The notes under the pieces: generated by a model
Databases searched by the model: none
Seen by the model: the letters and a program-made list of their open reading frames with translations, nothing else
What the model was told of the DNA's origin: nothing
NCBI GenBank assembly: GCA_947034895.1
Contig: OX344762.1
Location: forward strand, 4,469,501-4,533,500
Length of the DNA: 64,000 nucleotides
Source: Rhytidiadelphus loreus
Lineage: Eukaryota > Streptophyta > Bryopsida > Hypnales > Hylocomiaceae
Direction of reading: 5' to 3'
Program-made: the position numbers and the translations under genes
Shown: positions 1 to 13,450 of the stretch, piece by piece
Numbering within the stretch: the first letter of the stretch is position 1
How the letters are laid out: each line of letters begins with the position of its first letter

Positions 1-1430
1 AATGAATACTTTACATTGATTTCTTTTCCTCCGATATCACAATGGCAAGAGTTAATATAATTATATTAGAAGAAAGGATACTGACTACTATAATATTATT
101 GTTTTTTCAGGCTCATTATCATTGTTATGACTTTAATTTACATCTACAGGAAGATTAACCTACTGTCAAGTGAAAGATACTCAAAGAGGTAAATGGATTG
201 ATAGTTGTAGAAAGATTTTTAATTTCTTCTTTTAAAAATAAATCCTAAGAAAGGATTCGAACTCTAGGAGGTAAACTATTCCAATAGGATTGTAAAATTT
301 ATTCCACAACATTGCCAATTGCAAGATTCCAATTGTAAAACTTATTCATATTATATATCAACAACCAATTGGTTTAGAACCACTTATCGAATCAATTGGC
401 CATGGTCTTCCAGCTTTTCCGATTGGTAATTTCTCCAATAACTCCCCAGCTTTATTCCACATCCCGATTGTCTACTAAATCAGCACGCTAAGAAACGCAC
501 AGCCTTTCTCCAATCGGTCTTCATCTCTACAGATTCAATCTCTTAATTTACCAATCGGCTTTTCTCACAATTGATCACTCCTCATAGTTTCCTATTGATT
601 TCTATTCATGTATTTTAATTTTGCAATTTAAGACTCCAATTGATCTCTCAGAATTTAACAACTCAATCCAAGTTCATTTTGAGTTTTCCAATTGATATTT
701 TATAACACTATGATTCCGGTTATATCCAATTGGTAATTTATTCATCACACACATTCACTTTATAAACCAATTGGACAAATGCATCACATAACACACAGAA
801 ATACACAACATCCAATCGATAATCCTTATTTTTCTCCATCGCCATAGCCACCAACTCATATCAATTACTCCAATTGAATTTCACTTAGCAGATTCATTCA
901 TGCTCAGTTTATTTTTACAATTGATTTTCCATCTCTCCAACATACACTCACAATCATACACTCAGCATTTTCACACATCCCAATTGGTACACACACACAG
1001 TTACTCAATCACACATCCAGACTCTACAAAAACTCCCAATTGTAAACATTCCTTTATATTAATCTCATCAACAAACACACATTTCACTCACATACAATTG
1101 TTAACTTTCTGCTATATTAACCAAACACACAAAATAAAAAAATCAACACCAATTGTTTTACTTCCACACTCAGAAGAAGTGCCTGCTTCGCTCGAGGTCA
1201 ACTGAAAACACAATCGGAGAAACAACCTACATACCGGCCAGAGGCCAACCGAACATAACTGCCAATCAGAACAATCAGAAATTGCCCCTCCAAATCACCA
1301 TCGGTTCCCTATCGGTAATAAAAGGGTTTACAACCTGTATAGGCCTTGAAACTATACTTCCTATTGGTAAAACTACAAATTAAACATGAAAAACTACCAA
1401 TTGTCAAAAACCAAAAATACAATACAGTCC
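1..1430. repeat. Interspersed CCAATTGG palindrome array
   Basis: This AT-rich stretch has no gene. It is saturated with the 7-mer CCAATTG or the full palindrome CCAATTGG. Exact CCAATTG starts near 315, 329, 365, 636, 688, 726, 767, 870, 980, 1036, 1149 and 1397. Many one-base variants (CCAATCGG, CGATTGG, CAATTGAT, CCTATTGG) lie between them. Spacing is irregular and the sequence between copies differs, so this is not a tandem repeat. The array seems to begin before the window or near its first base. Function is unknown. Confidence 0.6.
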
Positions 1431-1800
1431 ACAATAGTTAACAAATGAATGCCTTAGCTTTTGATGGTTGTATTATGGCTAAATAGCTAAATTATAAGAC
1501 GCTAATACTTCTAAGTGCTTGAATTTTGGAATTTAAGTTTTAAGAGTCATGTGCACTTATTGCATATTTGCACTAGAATATTACAATTTGGCCCTCTAAA
1601 ACATGTCAATTTACGTGATGTGATCATAAATGGACTAGTGTTCTTGGAACACCAAACTTTAACACTATAGCTTGGAGCTCCAGGGACCAACTCTTCTACT
1701 AGTCTAAGCAATTTGATGGATTTGTCAATTGAAGTCCAAATACTCAAAGTTGTCCTCTCAAGTCTTTAATTGGGTTAATCATCTAATCATAACAAAAAGA
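1431..1800. other. No gene seen
   Basis: AT-rich sequence between the CCAATTGG array and the first TTAA element. The short open frames have no recognisable domain and no coding character. Confidence 0.5.
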
Positions 1801-2595
1801 TTAATCCCTAAAGTTCCTCAACTATATTTTCACCCAAAACTACCACTTCTCAGAGAAGTACCAAATTTTAGAAAAAACAATATGTTTGGATTTATGTAAC
1901 TATAGGGTCTTGACTCTTGAAGTATGTTGGTTTGAAACAATGTGCAAAAAAATTCAAAAATTTCCACCATGTGGATTGCAAAATATTAGTGTTTGATTGA
2001 CAAAAATCATTTTTTTGGCCCTACAAAAAATTAGGTAGCTACACTTTACAAGGTCACATTTGTATAAAAAAAGATGTCTAAAATGGTGGTAATTATCAAG
2101 GCAAGTTGACTAGTACATGCTTGAAAATTTTGAGATCATTTGGAATTGTGCAACATATAGGAAAAAAATATTAATTAGAAAGAAGTAGAGAATGATTCAA
2201 AATACAAAATTGTTGAGAATTTTGTTATATAATTGAAAAACTCCAATCCAATGGTTGTAATGTTGTAATAAATAATCTAAACTTTATGTTTTTATTTTTA
2301 TTTTTAAATATTGATTTTTGAGTTAGATAAAGGATTTCAAAGTTTATTTTAGAGTAGAGAATCCATAATTGTCCACAAACTTTGGAGAACTACTCATAAC
2401 TTTCATCTCTTTAATCAAAATGGGATTTTTCAAATTTTTTCATGTATTTATAAATCTAGAAAACCAATTTTAAAGTTTTGATTATGAAAAAAGTGATTTT
2501 TTCTGGATTGCACGGACTACGCAGGTGAGGAAAAAGTTATATATCATACAATAACTTTTTAACCATATAGTCAAAAATTATGAAAATTGTTTAGG
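1801..2595 (+). mobile_element. Truncated TTAA-family element
   Basis: The left end reads TTAATCCCTAAAGTTCC, matching the left end of the complete element at 62821-63766. Interior stretches also match that element in the same order, for example the block around 1960-2100 with the phrase CAAGGTCACA, and the AGAAGTAGAGAATGATTC block near 2190. Similarity fades near 2595, so the right end is lost or replaced. It has no coding capacity. Confidence 0.6.
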
Positions 2596-3949
2596 TGTTG
2601 CATGGTCCACCTAACAAAGATCAACAAACTTCACTTCAATGTTCACAAAAGACACCCCATCTACAACAAATCTACAAGAAATAACAATATTATGGATTAT
2701 AGTCTAGTTGTCATTTGAATTGGCTTTTCAAAGTCCAACATGGAACCCTAAATGAACCAACTCTTCATATATGGCAAACCACTAATAGCACTTATAGCAA
2801 GGGGTGTAGTTGGTTTGTTCATGAGATCCTTTAGACAATCTACTAATAGCACTCATAGCAAGTTCAAAGCACAACAATCTTTGTATATTGATCCCACTTC
2901 CTACCATTTGTGAACCATCCATATAATTGACATGGTATACACACATGCAATCTTTTGTACTCAAATTTCAATCAACTGTGGCAATTGGGATTGATGTGGA
3001 CATATTGATTCCCAAATCCATCACTCTTTTGGATTGTCATCTTTCCTAAACTACAATCCAATCTCATGCAGCTTTGACAAATATGTTGTACTAGAAGGGC
3101 TTGCAAACTGATTTGTATGTCTCTTGAGCAACTTTGTGCAAAGATTTATTGTGGTGATTAGAAAAAACAAGAAGAAGAAAATTTAAAGGAATGAATAATT
3201 GTCAAAGGTAGACTGCACTTCTATTTAGAATCTTTTTAGGTGATATATCTCTAATGTGATGCAATCATAGGTGCCCAAAAAATTGTATAAGAATCTAGTG
3301 CAATTGTAGCCATCATCATGATGGTGCAATTGCTAAATTGTGGCTCAAATAGTCAAATGATACCCCTCAAAAAAAGTCTCACTGTATGCAATTTCATATG
3401 GTGGCAACACCTATGATCCCTACCAAATGTAAGCATTTACACCAACAGCCCTAGCTATGCATGCAATTTGTGACTTGACAAATCTATAAGTCGTAGCATA
3501 TATTGTATGTAGGTTTTTTCATATTATATGGGGCCAAATGTGTCCGCTTAGGTATTTAAGGGTTAATTTAGATCTTCTAAACTCCATCGTTATTTCTTCT
3601 AATACATGTCCTAAAGCACCACCATATTCCCAAAAGTTTGAGAAGTTTTTTATTGAGGTTTGGAGCCTTGGTAGTAGTTTTGTAGGGTTTATATAGTCAA
3701 CATGTTTGGAAATGTGCATGTTAGAGAATGTTAATATTTTTTTGTTTTTTTTAAAATCATTTTGGAAAAATAGCTATTTATTTCTTCAATATTAATGTAA
3801 TACTTTGGATGATACTTGGTGATATCTATATACAAATTAGATGATACCTAGGTAAATTTGGCTACTTGATCTTTAACAAACCTACTAATCTAGCTATTTT
3901 GATTGAAGAAAATAAAAATATCCTTTAATAAGTGCTTTCATATCCATCC
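2596..3949. other. No gene seen
   Basis: AT-rich non-coding sequence. Open frames are short (60-66 codons) and resemble no family I know. There is an isolated GGGTTAA near 3550, but I found no matching partner end. Confidence 0.4.
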
Positions 3950-5200
3950 TTGATTTGAAAGAAGCACAAACCATGTTCTTGAATTTGGTTTCTAAAATGT
4001 CCTATGTGGATGCCTAAGCATTGTCTATAGTCCTTCCCAAGAAATGGATCTTTCTATCTTCCTAATTAGTTTGAACTACAAAAGAAAACATTTAAGAATC
4101 TCAAAACAAAGCAGTTTTAGTCAACTCGATTGAATTAAGCCAAAACTCTATGTTTTTGAGACAAAAGAATACACAAACAAAAATTATCTATCCTAAATTA
4201 GAGATCAGAGTTTGCCATTTCCGAAATGGTAAAATTCATTGAATTTTGAGCTTCTTAAAAGAAGTGATGACTAGATGAAGGTTGACCTTTAAAGTAGTTC
4301 AAACTTCATCCACTCAAAATTTCTATAGACTCTAGATTTCAAATCAACTTCAAATTTTAGATGTAATCTTAAGATTAATTCTACTTGCTCATTTCCAAAT
4401 TTGGTCAAAATGGATGAAAACTTCCTACTTTCATCCATTTTCTAATATAAACTTCATCCCTCATTATCTCTTTGACTTTAGCATGGTTTTCTAAGTGTAA
4501 ACTAAATTTTGAAAACTTCTAAGCTTCTTCTAAGTGATTTCAAATTCTAACTTTGGCTTGGTTGTCTTTAAAAGATTTTAGATTACTATTTAACTCATTC
4601 TTAAGACTCTAGATTTCTTCTCCCAATTTATTATTTTTAGAGTTTTAGAGTTTTTTCCTTTTAGGGCCAAAAATCAACTATCTAGCATGCTAAGACACTT
4701 AAAGTTTGAATTTTTCTAGTGAAAGTTATGAACAAATGAAGTTTGACCACTAATTGGTACTTCAAAACTTCATCCGCTATTTACTACTAATTTATAGCAT
4801 GAAAATTATTATTCTACTTTTCCTTGAAGTTTTAAACTCTAGATTTCTACTAGATTTTAAGTTTTCATTCTTATCTTCTTTGGATGAATTTAATTAATTC
4901 TCATCCATTTTTATTCTTAAACTTCTTTTGTTAATATATTGTTCTTTTTTAATCTATTTTCTAAGTGTCATATGCTTTCGGAAAGCTTTAGAAATCTTCT
5001 ATAAAGATTTGCAACTTAACTTGAAATAAAAGCTAAGTATTTGTAAAAGTCTAATTGCAATGGTAACTTCTACTATGGTTTTGACTTTTTAATCAAAAGA
5101 TTTGAAGGAAAATAGTTGAATTAGTCACTTACCTCAAAGTGAACTTCATCCTAAAGATGTGTGAAAATGGTTTCTGTACCCCCATCATTCTCCATCTTAT
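3950..5200. repeat. Dispersed repeat R2, first copy (decayed)
   Basis: This stretch resembles 22070-22800 in the same orientation. Shared phrases include a TAAGCATYGTC block (near 4016 and 22131) and repeated AACTTCATCC phrases with GATGAAG nearby. Both copies are heavily diverged, with no open frame and no visible ends. The class is unknown. Confidence 0.4.
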
Positions 5201-5963
5201 TCCTTCGTTGTAGATTGCTCATTGCTTAAACCCTAAAGTCCTAACTATGTGTTTTTGGCAAAATAATGATTTTAGGCAACTCACTACAAATGAAATTTTT
5301 ATTTTTTTTCTTTGAAATTTTCACACAAGATGTGCCTAAAGAGTAGCTTTAAGGATCAACAATTTTCATAACTTTTGACTACATAATTAAAAAGTTATTG
5401 TATGATATGTAGTTTTCAGTGATTTTTGGGCAACCTAGGCATTCCAAAAACATTCTTAAAAATTCACTTTTTTAAGAAATAAAAATTTGAAATTGATTTT
5501 CTAAATTTATACATACATAAAAAGCTTTGAATCATTCCATTTTGATTAATGAGAAGAAGTTTTAGTTTGCATATAGTTATCATTGGGAAAAAATTTAGGC
5601 CTTGAAAGGGACATTAAGAAAAGGTTTCCTAAGTTGTGAACTTATGTAATGCTAGGTAGATTATTTAATAATAATAAATAATAATAAAATTTGTAAATGA
5701 AAAAAAATAATAATAATAATCACAATTTTGTGTGGCACATTAGATTGTGATTATTTTATGAATTTTGAAATTTTGGATAAATTTTTTAAAATTATATATT
5801 TTGAATCATTTTTAATGTTTTTTTGAAATCTTTATTGAAACTATCCCTCACCATCTAGGCCTGTCCATTTGCTAAATTTTTAATTTTTAATTTTTTTAAT
5901 TTAAATTTAAATATTTAATTTTGTTTTTTCAGCCCGCATTAGGGACCTGACAACCCTCTTTAA

Positions 5964-6286
5964 CCCTTCAAGGTCGACATGGACGTTATGCATCCGATGG
6001 ATGCCAAAAAAAACTCTTACATTCATGACCTCTTTTTCATTTTTTTCATTTTATATACAATCATGGAGACACACAATCATTCAAGAGCTCTAATAGCATC
6101 ATTGATTGTACTGTAAATTTTAGGCACCCAAAATTGTTTGTAAAAGTCATGGAGACGGTAATAGACCCATGCTCTCCTTGCAACAAATTCTTGTAGGGCA
6201 GCTTGAAATGAGGGATTCTATAGAGTTGTGAACAGTGAAGCCTCACACTGTTTACAACCCACAGTCATGAGCCTAACGTTTGAGGG
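5964..6286. mobile_element. Small TTAA MITE (323 bp)
   Basis: It begins after TTAA at 5960-5963 with CCCTTCAAGG and ends with CGTTTGAGGG before TTAA at 6287-6290. The inverted ends match only weakly beyond CCCT. It directly abuts the 6291-7214 element, and the two share one TTAA. It carries a 61-codon open frame on the minus strand with no recognisable content. Confidence 0.4.
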
Positions 6287-6290
6287 TTAA

Positions 6291-7214
6291 CCCCTAAAGG
6301 ACTAAGGCCTTTTTTCTGCCAAAAAACACTCAAAATTGCCATATCTATAGCAAGGAGTGAAAAAAAATTGAAAATTGTTTCTTTTCCATATCTAACCGTA
6401 AGATCTTACACCTAAATAGTATGAGAGTGTGTGGAAAAAATTTCAGAATTTTTGACCGCTCAGATTGCAAGATATCTGCGTTTAAAGTGGAAATAATAAT
6501 TTTTTCAGCACATTGCGGGACTAGATTTTTTGACTTTGAACATTTTTAACTTAAAATTTTTGCACTACAGAGTTTTGAGCTTTAAATCTTTGTACTGGAG
6601 AATTAAGTTGAGGATCTAGGTAAAAAAAGAAAATTAAAAAAAAACTAATTATCATTCTTAAAATAATTGGTAAGTAGAAGTAGGTATGAGATAAAAGGAA
6701 AATCTAAAATATTCATATATTTTAGATGGAATTAAAATGCACTAATCCCAATGGTGAGATTGTTCTAGCAAGTAAATCAGACCATGCAAAAAAAAAAAAT
6801 TGAAAAATTTGAAAAATTTCATTCAAAAATGAATCTTACAAGTTATTTTTTTCAAGAAGATGCTATAACTGCCCGAAAAACAAGAATGTCCATAACTTTC
6901 TCATAACATATCCAAATGAAATGAATCAAAGCTTTCGAGGTAGAAAAAAATATAATCTATGAGAAAAAAAAATTAAAATTTTTTTATTCATTTTTTTTGG
7001 GCTGCCCGGACTGCCCACCGTCCCCTTGTTTGAGCTTATTTGGTCATAATTATTGTTTCCGGGCACCGATTGTGAAAAAAAATTATATTCTCACGAAGCT
7101 AATCAGAATTTCTACCTCCAAAATAAGTTTAAAAAAATTAGGAAAAAATTTCAGCCCGTAGGTACCTGCCCGAAAACACATTTGTCTCCCGAAGGGACAA
7201 TGGTCCTTTAGGGG
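6291..7214 (+). mobile_element. TTAA MITE (924 bp, perfect 12-bp inverted ends)
   Basis: It is flanked by TTAA at 6287-6290 and 7215-7218. The ends are CCCCTAAAGGAC at the left and its exact reverse complement at 7203-7214. The left subterminal part, with AAGGCC then a TTGCCATATCTATAGCAAGG block, matches the reverse complement of the right part of the 58892-59722 element. It is non-coding, so it is a non-autonomous DNA transposon dependent on an enzyme encoded elsewhere. Confidence 0.8.
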
Positions 7215-7660
7215 TTAAGGATCAAACTTCTTGAAATGGGAATCTCTACTCTATAATAAACTTTAAAGTTATTTATTTAACTCAATTTTCAATATTTTTT
7301 GAATTAAATAAAAACATTAGGTGTAGATTTTTTATTACAATATTATAGCCTTTGGGATTGGCATTTTATAATTCCATCAATAAATTGTTAACAATTTAGT
7401 ATTTTGAATCATTCTCTATTACTTTCTACTTACTTTTTTTTCCTATATATGTTGTACAATTTCAAATGATCTAAATTTTTTCAAGCATGTAACCTAACTT
7501 GACTTGAAGAATGAATTCAAAGAAGCACCACCATTCTGGACATTTTGTCATGGAAATGTGACCTTGTGAAGTGCAACTACTGGTTTATTGCAGTGCTAAA
7601 AAAATGATTTTTGTCACTTCAAATGTTAATGTCTTGCAATCTACACAGTGAAAATTTCTG

Positions 7661-8639
7661 AAATTTTTCTTACTCCTTCTAAGTTCCTTCTACTATTAGA
7701 AGGAAACTATTTTTCTTACTCCTCCTACTCCTTCTAAGTTCCTTCTCCTATTTTCCTTCTAATTTTTTTAATCTTTTCCCTTCCTACTTCATTTTTCTCT
7801 TCTATCTTCTTTATCTTGTACTTCCAATTATTAAAGTCCACTAATTAACTTTACTAAAGAATTTTTTTTTTCAAATTTCCAAAGATGAAATTCAAATAAT
7901 ACCAATGCCTTGTCCTCCTTTTCTAAATTTTAATAATTGTGGATAAATATTTCCAACGACTAAATGAAATCCTCCCTAGATTTCTTCCTAATCCTCTATC
8001 GTATTTGGCTATGGTTATATTTGATCTTCTACTTCTTGCACCTCATTCTACATATTCTTTTACTCTTAATCTCAACTACTAGTTTGTAGTGCTATTTATA
8101 AAGTTCAAGCTAAACTCCTCTATTTTGTCCATATTTCTTCAATGGCAAAGCTAATGTGAGATTGACTTGAATTCTTCTCACCAACAAAAGTGATTGCAAT
8201 TTAGTTTGTGTTATCTTTTTCCCCTCTCTTTTCTCCTACTTCCTTCTTTCTTTTTTCTTTTGTTTTTTTGTGACTTTTTGTATATGAAATTTGGTTAATC
8301 CAAACCCATCCCTCAAAATCTCCCTAGATTATACCAAATGCTCCATGTGCGGTCCCAAATGTCCCATGCGTTGTCTTGACCTACTATTTGTTTTCTTTAC
8401 ACTCCGATTATTGGATGGAAGGTCTTCTGTATTAGAGCCTATGAGAAGTTGTTTGGAGGTAGCTTGGAGGGCTGGAGGCTTCAATTGGCATGTATATTTT
8501 GGACAAGGAGGTGGATTACCAAATTGGGAAACTATAATGGAAGACATGGGGTGGGTGGGTGAGGTGGAATGGGACAAGGAGGATTAGAATGAAACAAGGG
8601 GTTAGGTATATTTCTAAGCAATGGAAAGAATATGTAGGT
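7661..8639. other. No convincing gene
   Basis: It begins with a C/T-rich stretch (repeated CTTCTAAGTTCC, 7670-7800). A 98-codon open frame at 8291-8587 has no recognisable domain and an overlapping antisense frame, so I do not call it a gene. Confidence 0.4.
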
Positions 8640-10520
8640 AAGTCAAAAGCTTTGTCGTACTTGGTGTTTTCACCAAGATTTTTGATACTTTAGGGGAGTC
8701 AAAGCTTTGCCGTACTTATGAACTAAGAGGTTGGACTAGCTAAAGCTTCATTGTGACTTGTTTTTTTCTACATAAAACTAGAGATTTTGACATATAGGAA
8801 AGTCAAAGGTCCACCACACTAGAAAAAACAAGGAAAATAATGGTCAAATTTGGACAAGGAAAAGTTAGAGAGATGTTAGTACACCAATATGTTAATACAA
8901 CCACATAGACATTACATAAATATCAACATAAGTTAGTACAAACACATATACAATTTTTAGGGAATTTATCACATGGGATTTTCTACCCAAAAAGTGTATA
9001 AATACAACATAAATAAGCTTTAGAGGGCCCCCACAAGTGGCATCACTAAGGTATAGGGGGACTTGTCTCTAGGGTTAGTACAAAGATCTCAAATACAAAA
9101 GTTAGTACAAAAAAGAAAAACCAACAAAGCACAAGGGAATGTAAGATTTGAAAGGAATCCAAAGTCCTTCAAAATATGCTTCAAAACAAGAATAATGAAG
9201 CAAAATTTCCCCTAAAACAACCATTTGGCTAGTTTTTACTTAATAGTAAAAAAATCCACTAATATAGACCTAATGGGTACAAACATTAATAAAAAGTGGT
9301 TTGAAAGGGAGAAAGGTGGCCTTATATACATTTTTCATGGGCACCCCTCCTTCTCTACTACCCAGTGGTAATCTTATCACTTAAGATTTTCATCCAAAAT
9401 TTAGGATTTTTTTACTTCTATATTAGTCCAAACTTTTAACTTTTGGAGAAAGATTCCAAATTCCAAATGGATTGTACCATTGGATTCAAGAGGGCATTTT
9501 TACAATTTTCCCCCTCCTTCTTTTCCATTGAAAAGTCATCAAAAAATCATCAAAAACTAACGCCAACTTAAAACAGAAATTGAATTAAAATCCAACTATT
9601 GAAGTGTACCTTTCCTAAAGAAATTTACTAGTCTAAGATCTTCAAAAGGTATAAGGGAATAAGAAAAGACTTTACTTCTATTTCATTATAATTTTATATG
9701 CTCCTAGAATGTCAACTTCACAAAAATTAATATTTCTTGATTTTGTTAGAATTGAAGAATTTCATTGGTTTGGGTACTTCTTGACATCATAATGCTTTGA
9801 AACATATCAAGGCACATTATTAGCGCAAAAAAACTAACCTAATTTTTAATGTGATTTATTGCAATTTGGATAATTTTTAGAAATTTTCTATAGTTGGCTT
9901 GAATGGTTGACTATCTTCGAGAGGATCTTTTGGAAATCAGAAGATTTTAGAAATTTTTATAGAATCTCTCATAGAATCCCATAAAAGATATGAAGGCTTA
10001 TATTTTTACTTTGCACTTTGGAGGAAAGAGATTAAAATCTTGCTATCTACTTTAATTATTGGTGACTAGAGAATCTTTTATATAAAGAAGAATCTTGGAA
10101 AATTGATTTTACCATTGGATTCTTGGCTTGATTTCAACCCTTGAATATTGCACTTTGATTATAGAGCCCTCCTCTAGTTTGTCTTGAGATTTTGAAACAT
10201 GAAGGCCTATAATCAAAGGTTCTATTATTCTTAGAATAACTAAAAAACTAAAATCTATCTTCAAAAAATGACTTAGAGTTCTTATTAGGATTTTTCTTGG
10301 TTTATTTTAGACTCTGAATTTCACATGCGGGATAGGTTTAAGCATTTTAGGCAATATTTACAATGTATTCACAACTTCTACTAATTCAATGGTTTCTAAC
10401 CTATATACATGCTAGATGTTGGATTATTTTAGGTATTCTATTTTGTTTTAGAACAAATATAATATTGGTTTGTGTAGTTCAAAAAATACCAAGGGAGAAA
10501 TACAACAAAAATAATGGGAT
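8640..10520 (-). repeat. Dispersed repeat R1, copy A
   Basis: It matches R1 copy B (about 23940-26010) along its length and in order. The shared parts are the GTCAAAGCTTTGCCGT motifs, a GGGAATTT-rich block, a CCTTCAAA block (about 9170), the TCTTATCA..GATTTTCATCC block (about 9370), a CTTTTGGAGA block (about 9440), the GGATTGTACCATTGG block (about 9470) and a tail to 10520. It is more diverged than copy B and has no open frame. Ends are not sharp and the class is unknown; a long LTR is one possibility. Confidence 0.6.
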
Positions 10521-13450
10521 TTTTTGACAAAAAAACTCAAATTAGCTAGAGTTTTAAGTAGCTAAGGTCACACATATGTAGATGACATTTCATTTAAGAA
10601 ATAATATGTTGATTTGGCTCGTAAAGGAATACTAATACTAAAAATGATCATATGTAATTTGTAAGAAAAATCTATAACTATATCCATCAATTAATAGACC
10701 ATGAATGCATTTTTGATGCAAATGCCATAAATTATAAATAGATTGAAAAACACACACAACATGAAATTAAAATAAGGTTTTCTCTCAATGCATATCACTC
10801 ATGGCAATAATCTTTTTTTATATAGTTGCTTTTAATTTCATAGTCTAAATTTCTAGTATAGTCAATGTCCATAGTCAATTTTCATAGTCTGTAGTTTATT
10901 TAATTAATATAATTAATTTTACAACTCTTATTACTCAATTACTTTCATTTTTTTTATAGTGGATAAACATCAACTTAGAAATTTTCAATAATTTTCAATA
11001 TTAACTATGCACTCTTATTCATTTTAGTTACGCCTTCAAAATTTGGAATAATATCAATTTCAAATAATCTTGCTAAATGATATGTATTATCATCTCACAA
11101 TTTCAAATCACTCACAACTATTCTCATTTTCAAATACATTCACTTATTTGGCAATAGTTTTATTATAAAGCCTTATTTATTTATTTATTAATTAGCCATC
11201 TTATATTTATCATGGCAATAGTCAATGTCCATTTATAATTTCTATAAAACATAATACATTCACAATAAAAACAAATAAAAATGCACATTTGCAATTCATC
11301 ACTCATTAAATTTCTAATACAATTAATTTAAACAATATGTGCTTGTATGCAACAAACAAAATCACACATACATTGCATTGATAATTCATCAAATAAAATT
11401 TCACACAAGTACACATTCACTTCATTGCAAAATAGTTCATAATACTTAAATTAACTCATAGAAAGAAAATACACAAGATAGTTCATAGAAAATACTCATA
11501 GAAAATTTGAAAATGTGCATAAAATAATGCTCATAGAAAAATGAAACACACAAAGAAGGTATGACAACACTCGTTTGCTCACCTACAAAATAAAAACTTC
11601 TAAATACATATATTCAAAATTTCTTCCTTTACACCCCTTCACTTGTAACTGTCCATGTCCATTCCTATAATTTTGACACTTCAAACCGTCAATTGTTACG
11701 TTTTGAAATCCAATTCACATTTGTATTACACCTTATAGTTTTTCAAAAATAAAATTCAAATACAAGTACACAACCCATTTCATACTAAAAACACAATTTT
11801 CAAACAAAGTTTAAAATTTTGTGTTTACATAGCCCCACCAATAATGCATTGACATCCCCGTCAATACTTCTTGCTCGATGAAGCTTCCATGTTCTTGTGC
11901 TCCCATTCCTCTGCACATGCTTCACCAATGCATATCTTCTTATCAACCGCCACTCCAACTACATTGTGTATACGCTGATGTAGAAAGAAGTTTTGAAAAG
12001 GTCCAAATCTTGTTTGAGAAAATTCATTGATCAGATTCTTGTAAACACTTCGAATAAAATGCGTGATTCCCATAGCCTCTACCACACATATAAATCATGT
12101 ACAATAATAGTATTGTATCTTGATCAAAAGTCACATTTCCATATTACTAGGGCAATAGGGGATTACATCAATGATGATGTTCTAATCACGACACCACTAA
12201 GCAAAAACTGCATAAAATATCGTTGTACAAAAACAAATTGGATCATGGTGGTTTATGTGTGCCTCAAAGAAACCATAATAAATCTGAGCATATTAGGTAG
12301 GTGTGTTCAAGGAGCCAAGAATTTGTGGCCAATTATACTCTATGTTGTGGATTGTCGACTAAGGATCCCATCGATATCAACGTGGACCATTACAAGAATT
12401 CTGAGGCCTGTAGAGGGCTATTAACTTCTAATTTTCTTCACCCCCGTAGTGCAGGTATAGAAAAATATAAAAAATATAAAAAAATATTCAATTTGACGTG
12501 TTGCTAATGTAGTAGTAATAGTGCCACATTAACTTTCAAATATAAAAAATATAAAATAATTTACTTTTTCTATAATTGCATTGATGTTTTCAAAACTCCC
12601 AATTTTGTTTTGGCATGAAGTTTTTCCTAATGAAGGGCAAAAATTGTTGGAGGAGGTTTTAAACTCCACCCCTCTCAAGATGATTGATTCATAATTTGTC
12701 TATCCAAAGCCTTATCTTTGGTCACTTTGTGAAAGTCCATAGTCCTCTAGCATCCAATCTATGACCCTCCAAGTGATAATAGGCATTTCAAATTTTTTAT
12801 CAAAAAGAGCCTCATAGTTTTTCAAGTGCCTTCAATTAAAGGCACTCTTCGAAACAAGCATAGATGTGATAGGCAAAATAAGGTTGGACAAAGGTGATTG
12901 AGGAATCGCCTTTAGATTAGCTTGTAAAATATAGGAAAATAACCTCTATTGATTACATAGAGGGCCCGTCGTGGTGTATAGCCTAGTCAAAATAGATGAA
13001 AAGCTAGATACATAGTTTTTCATCTCCAACTCAATAAGATTGCTCAAGGTCTATCTAGCTAGGCTATTATCAACTATAGCCTTTAACTGTGAAAAATCTC
13101 TAATGGAAATTATCTGAGCTTCAAGAACACGCCACCATGCATGTAGTTGATCCCACGTAGTAGTCTGAATGTAGGAATGAATCATCTTCGAATAGCACTT
13201 TAAAATAATAATCTTAATTTGTGGTGAACTAATAATAGCTTCTTGTTGTAAATATAACTCGTGTTGTAATTGCTCATAATATAGCAAAGAGTCATTAGAT
13301 GGATTTTAGGGCCTCCGAGAGACCGTGGGTTATACTTGAGGGTTCTTTTATCTTATTTTTTTTGCTTTATTTTTGTTTAAAATATAAAAGTACTTATTCT
13401 ATTTCATATTTTTTATTGTCATATGAATTATTAGGTTTATTTCATGTGAT
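10521..13450. other. AT-rich region with weak coding-like remnants
   Basis: 10521-11840 is AT-rich with nothing identifiable. Between 11861 and 12507 base composition rises and open frames of 68-143 codons appear on both strands, so part of a decayed gene or transposon may lie here, but I recognise no motif. 12580-13330 has no supported feature. Confidence 0.3.

Larger units (their letters stand above)
5226..7660 (-). mobile_element. TTAA-family element split by nested insertions
   Basis: The two outer parts, 5226-5585 and 7233-7660, match consecutive pieces of the element at 62821-63766 in reverse orientation. The right end comes first (TTAAACCCTAAAGTCC at 5226). The match resumes at 7233 with the TCTCTACTCT block and runs to about 7660. 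The terminal 150 bp or so of the other end is missing. The middle (5586-7232) is later material, including two more TTAA elements described separately. Confidence 0.55.

Noticed and set aside
250..280. tRNA T-arm-like phrase (GGATTCGAACTC)
   Set aside because: No matching acceptor, D or anticodon stems are present around it.
6291..6303. Telomere-like CCCCTAAA at TTAA element ends
   Set aside because: It occurs once per end as part of the terminal inverted repeat, not as a tandem array.
8291..8587. 98-codon plus-strand frame with several Cys
   Set aside because: An antisense frame of similar length overlaps it, there is no domain, and it sits in decayed repeat surroundings.
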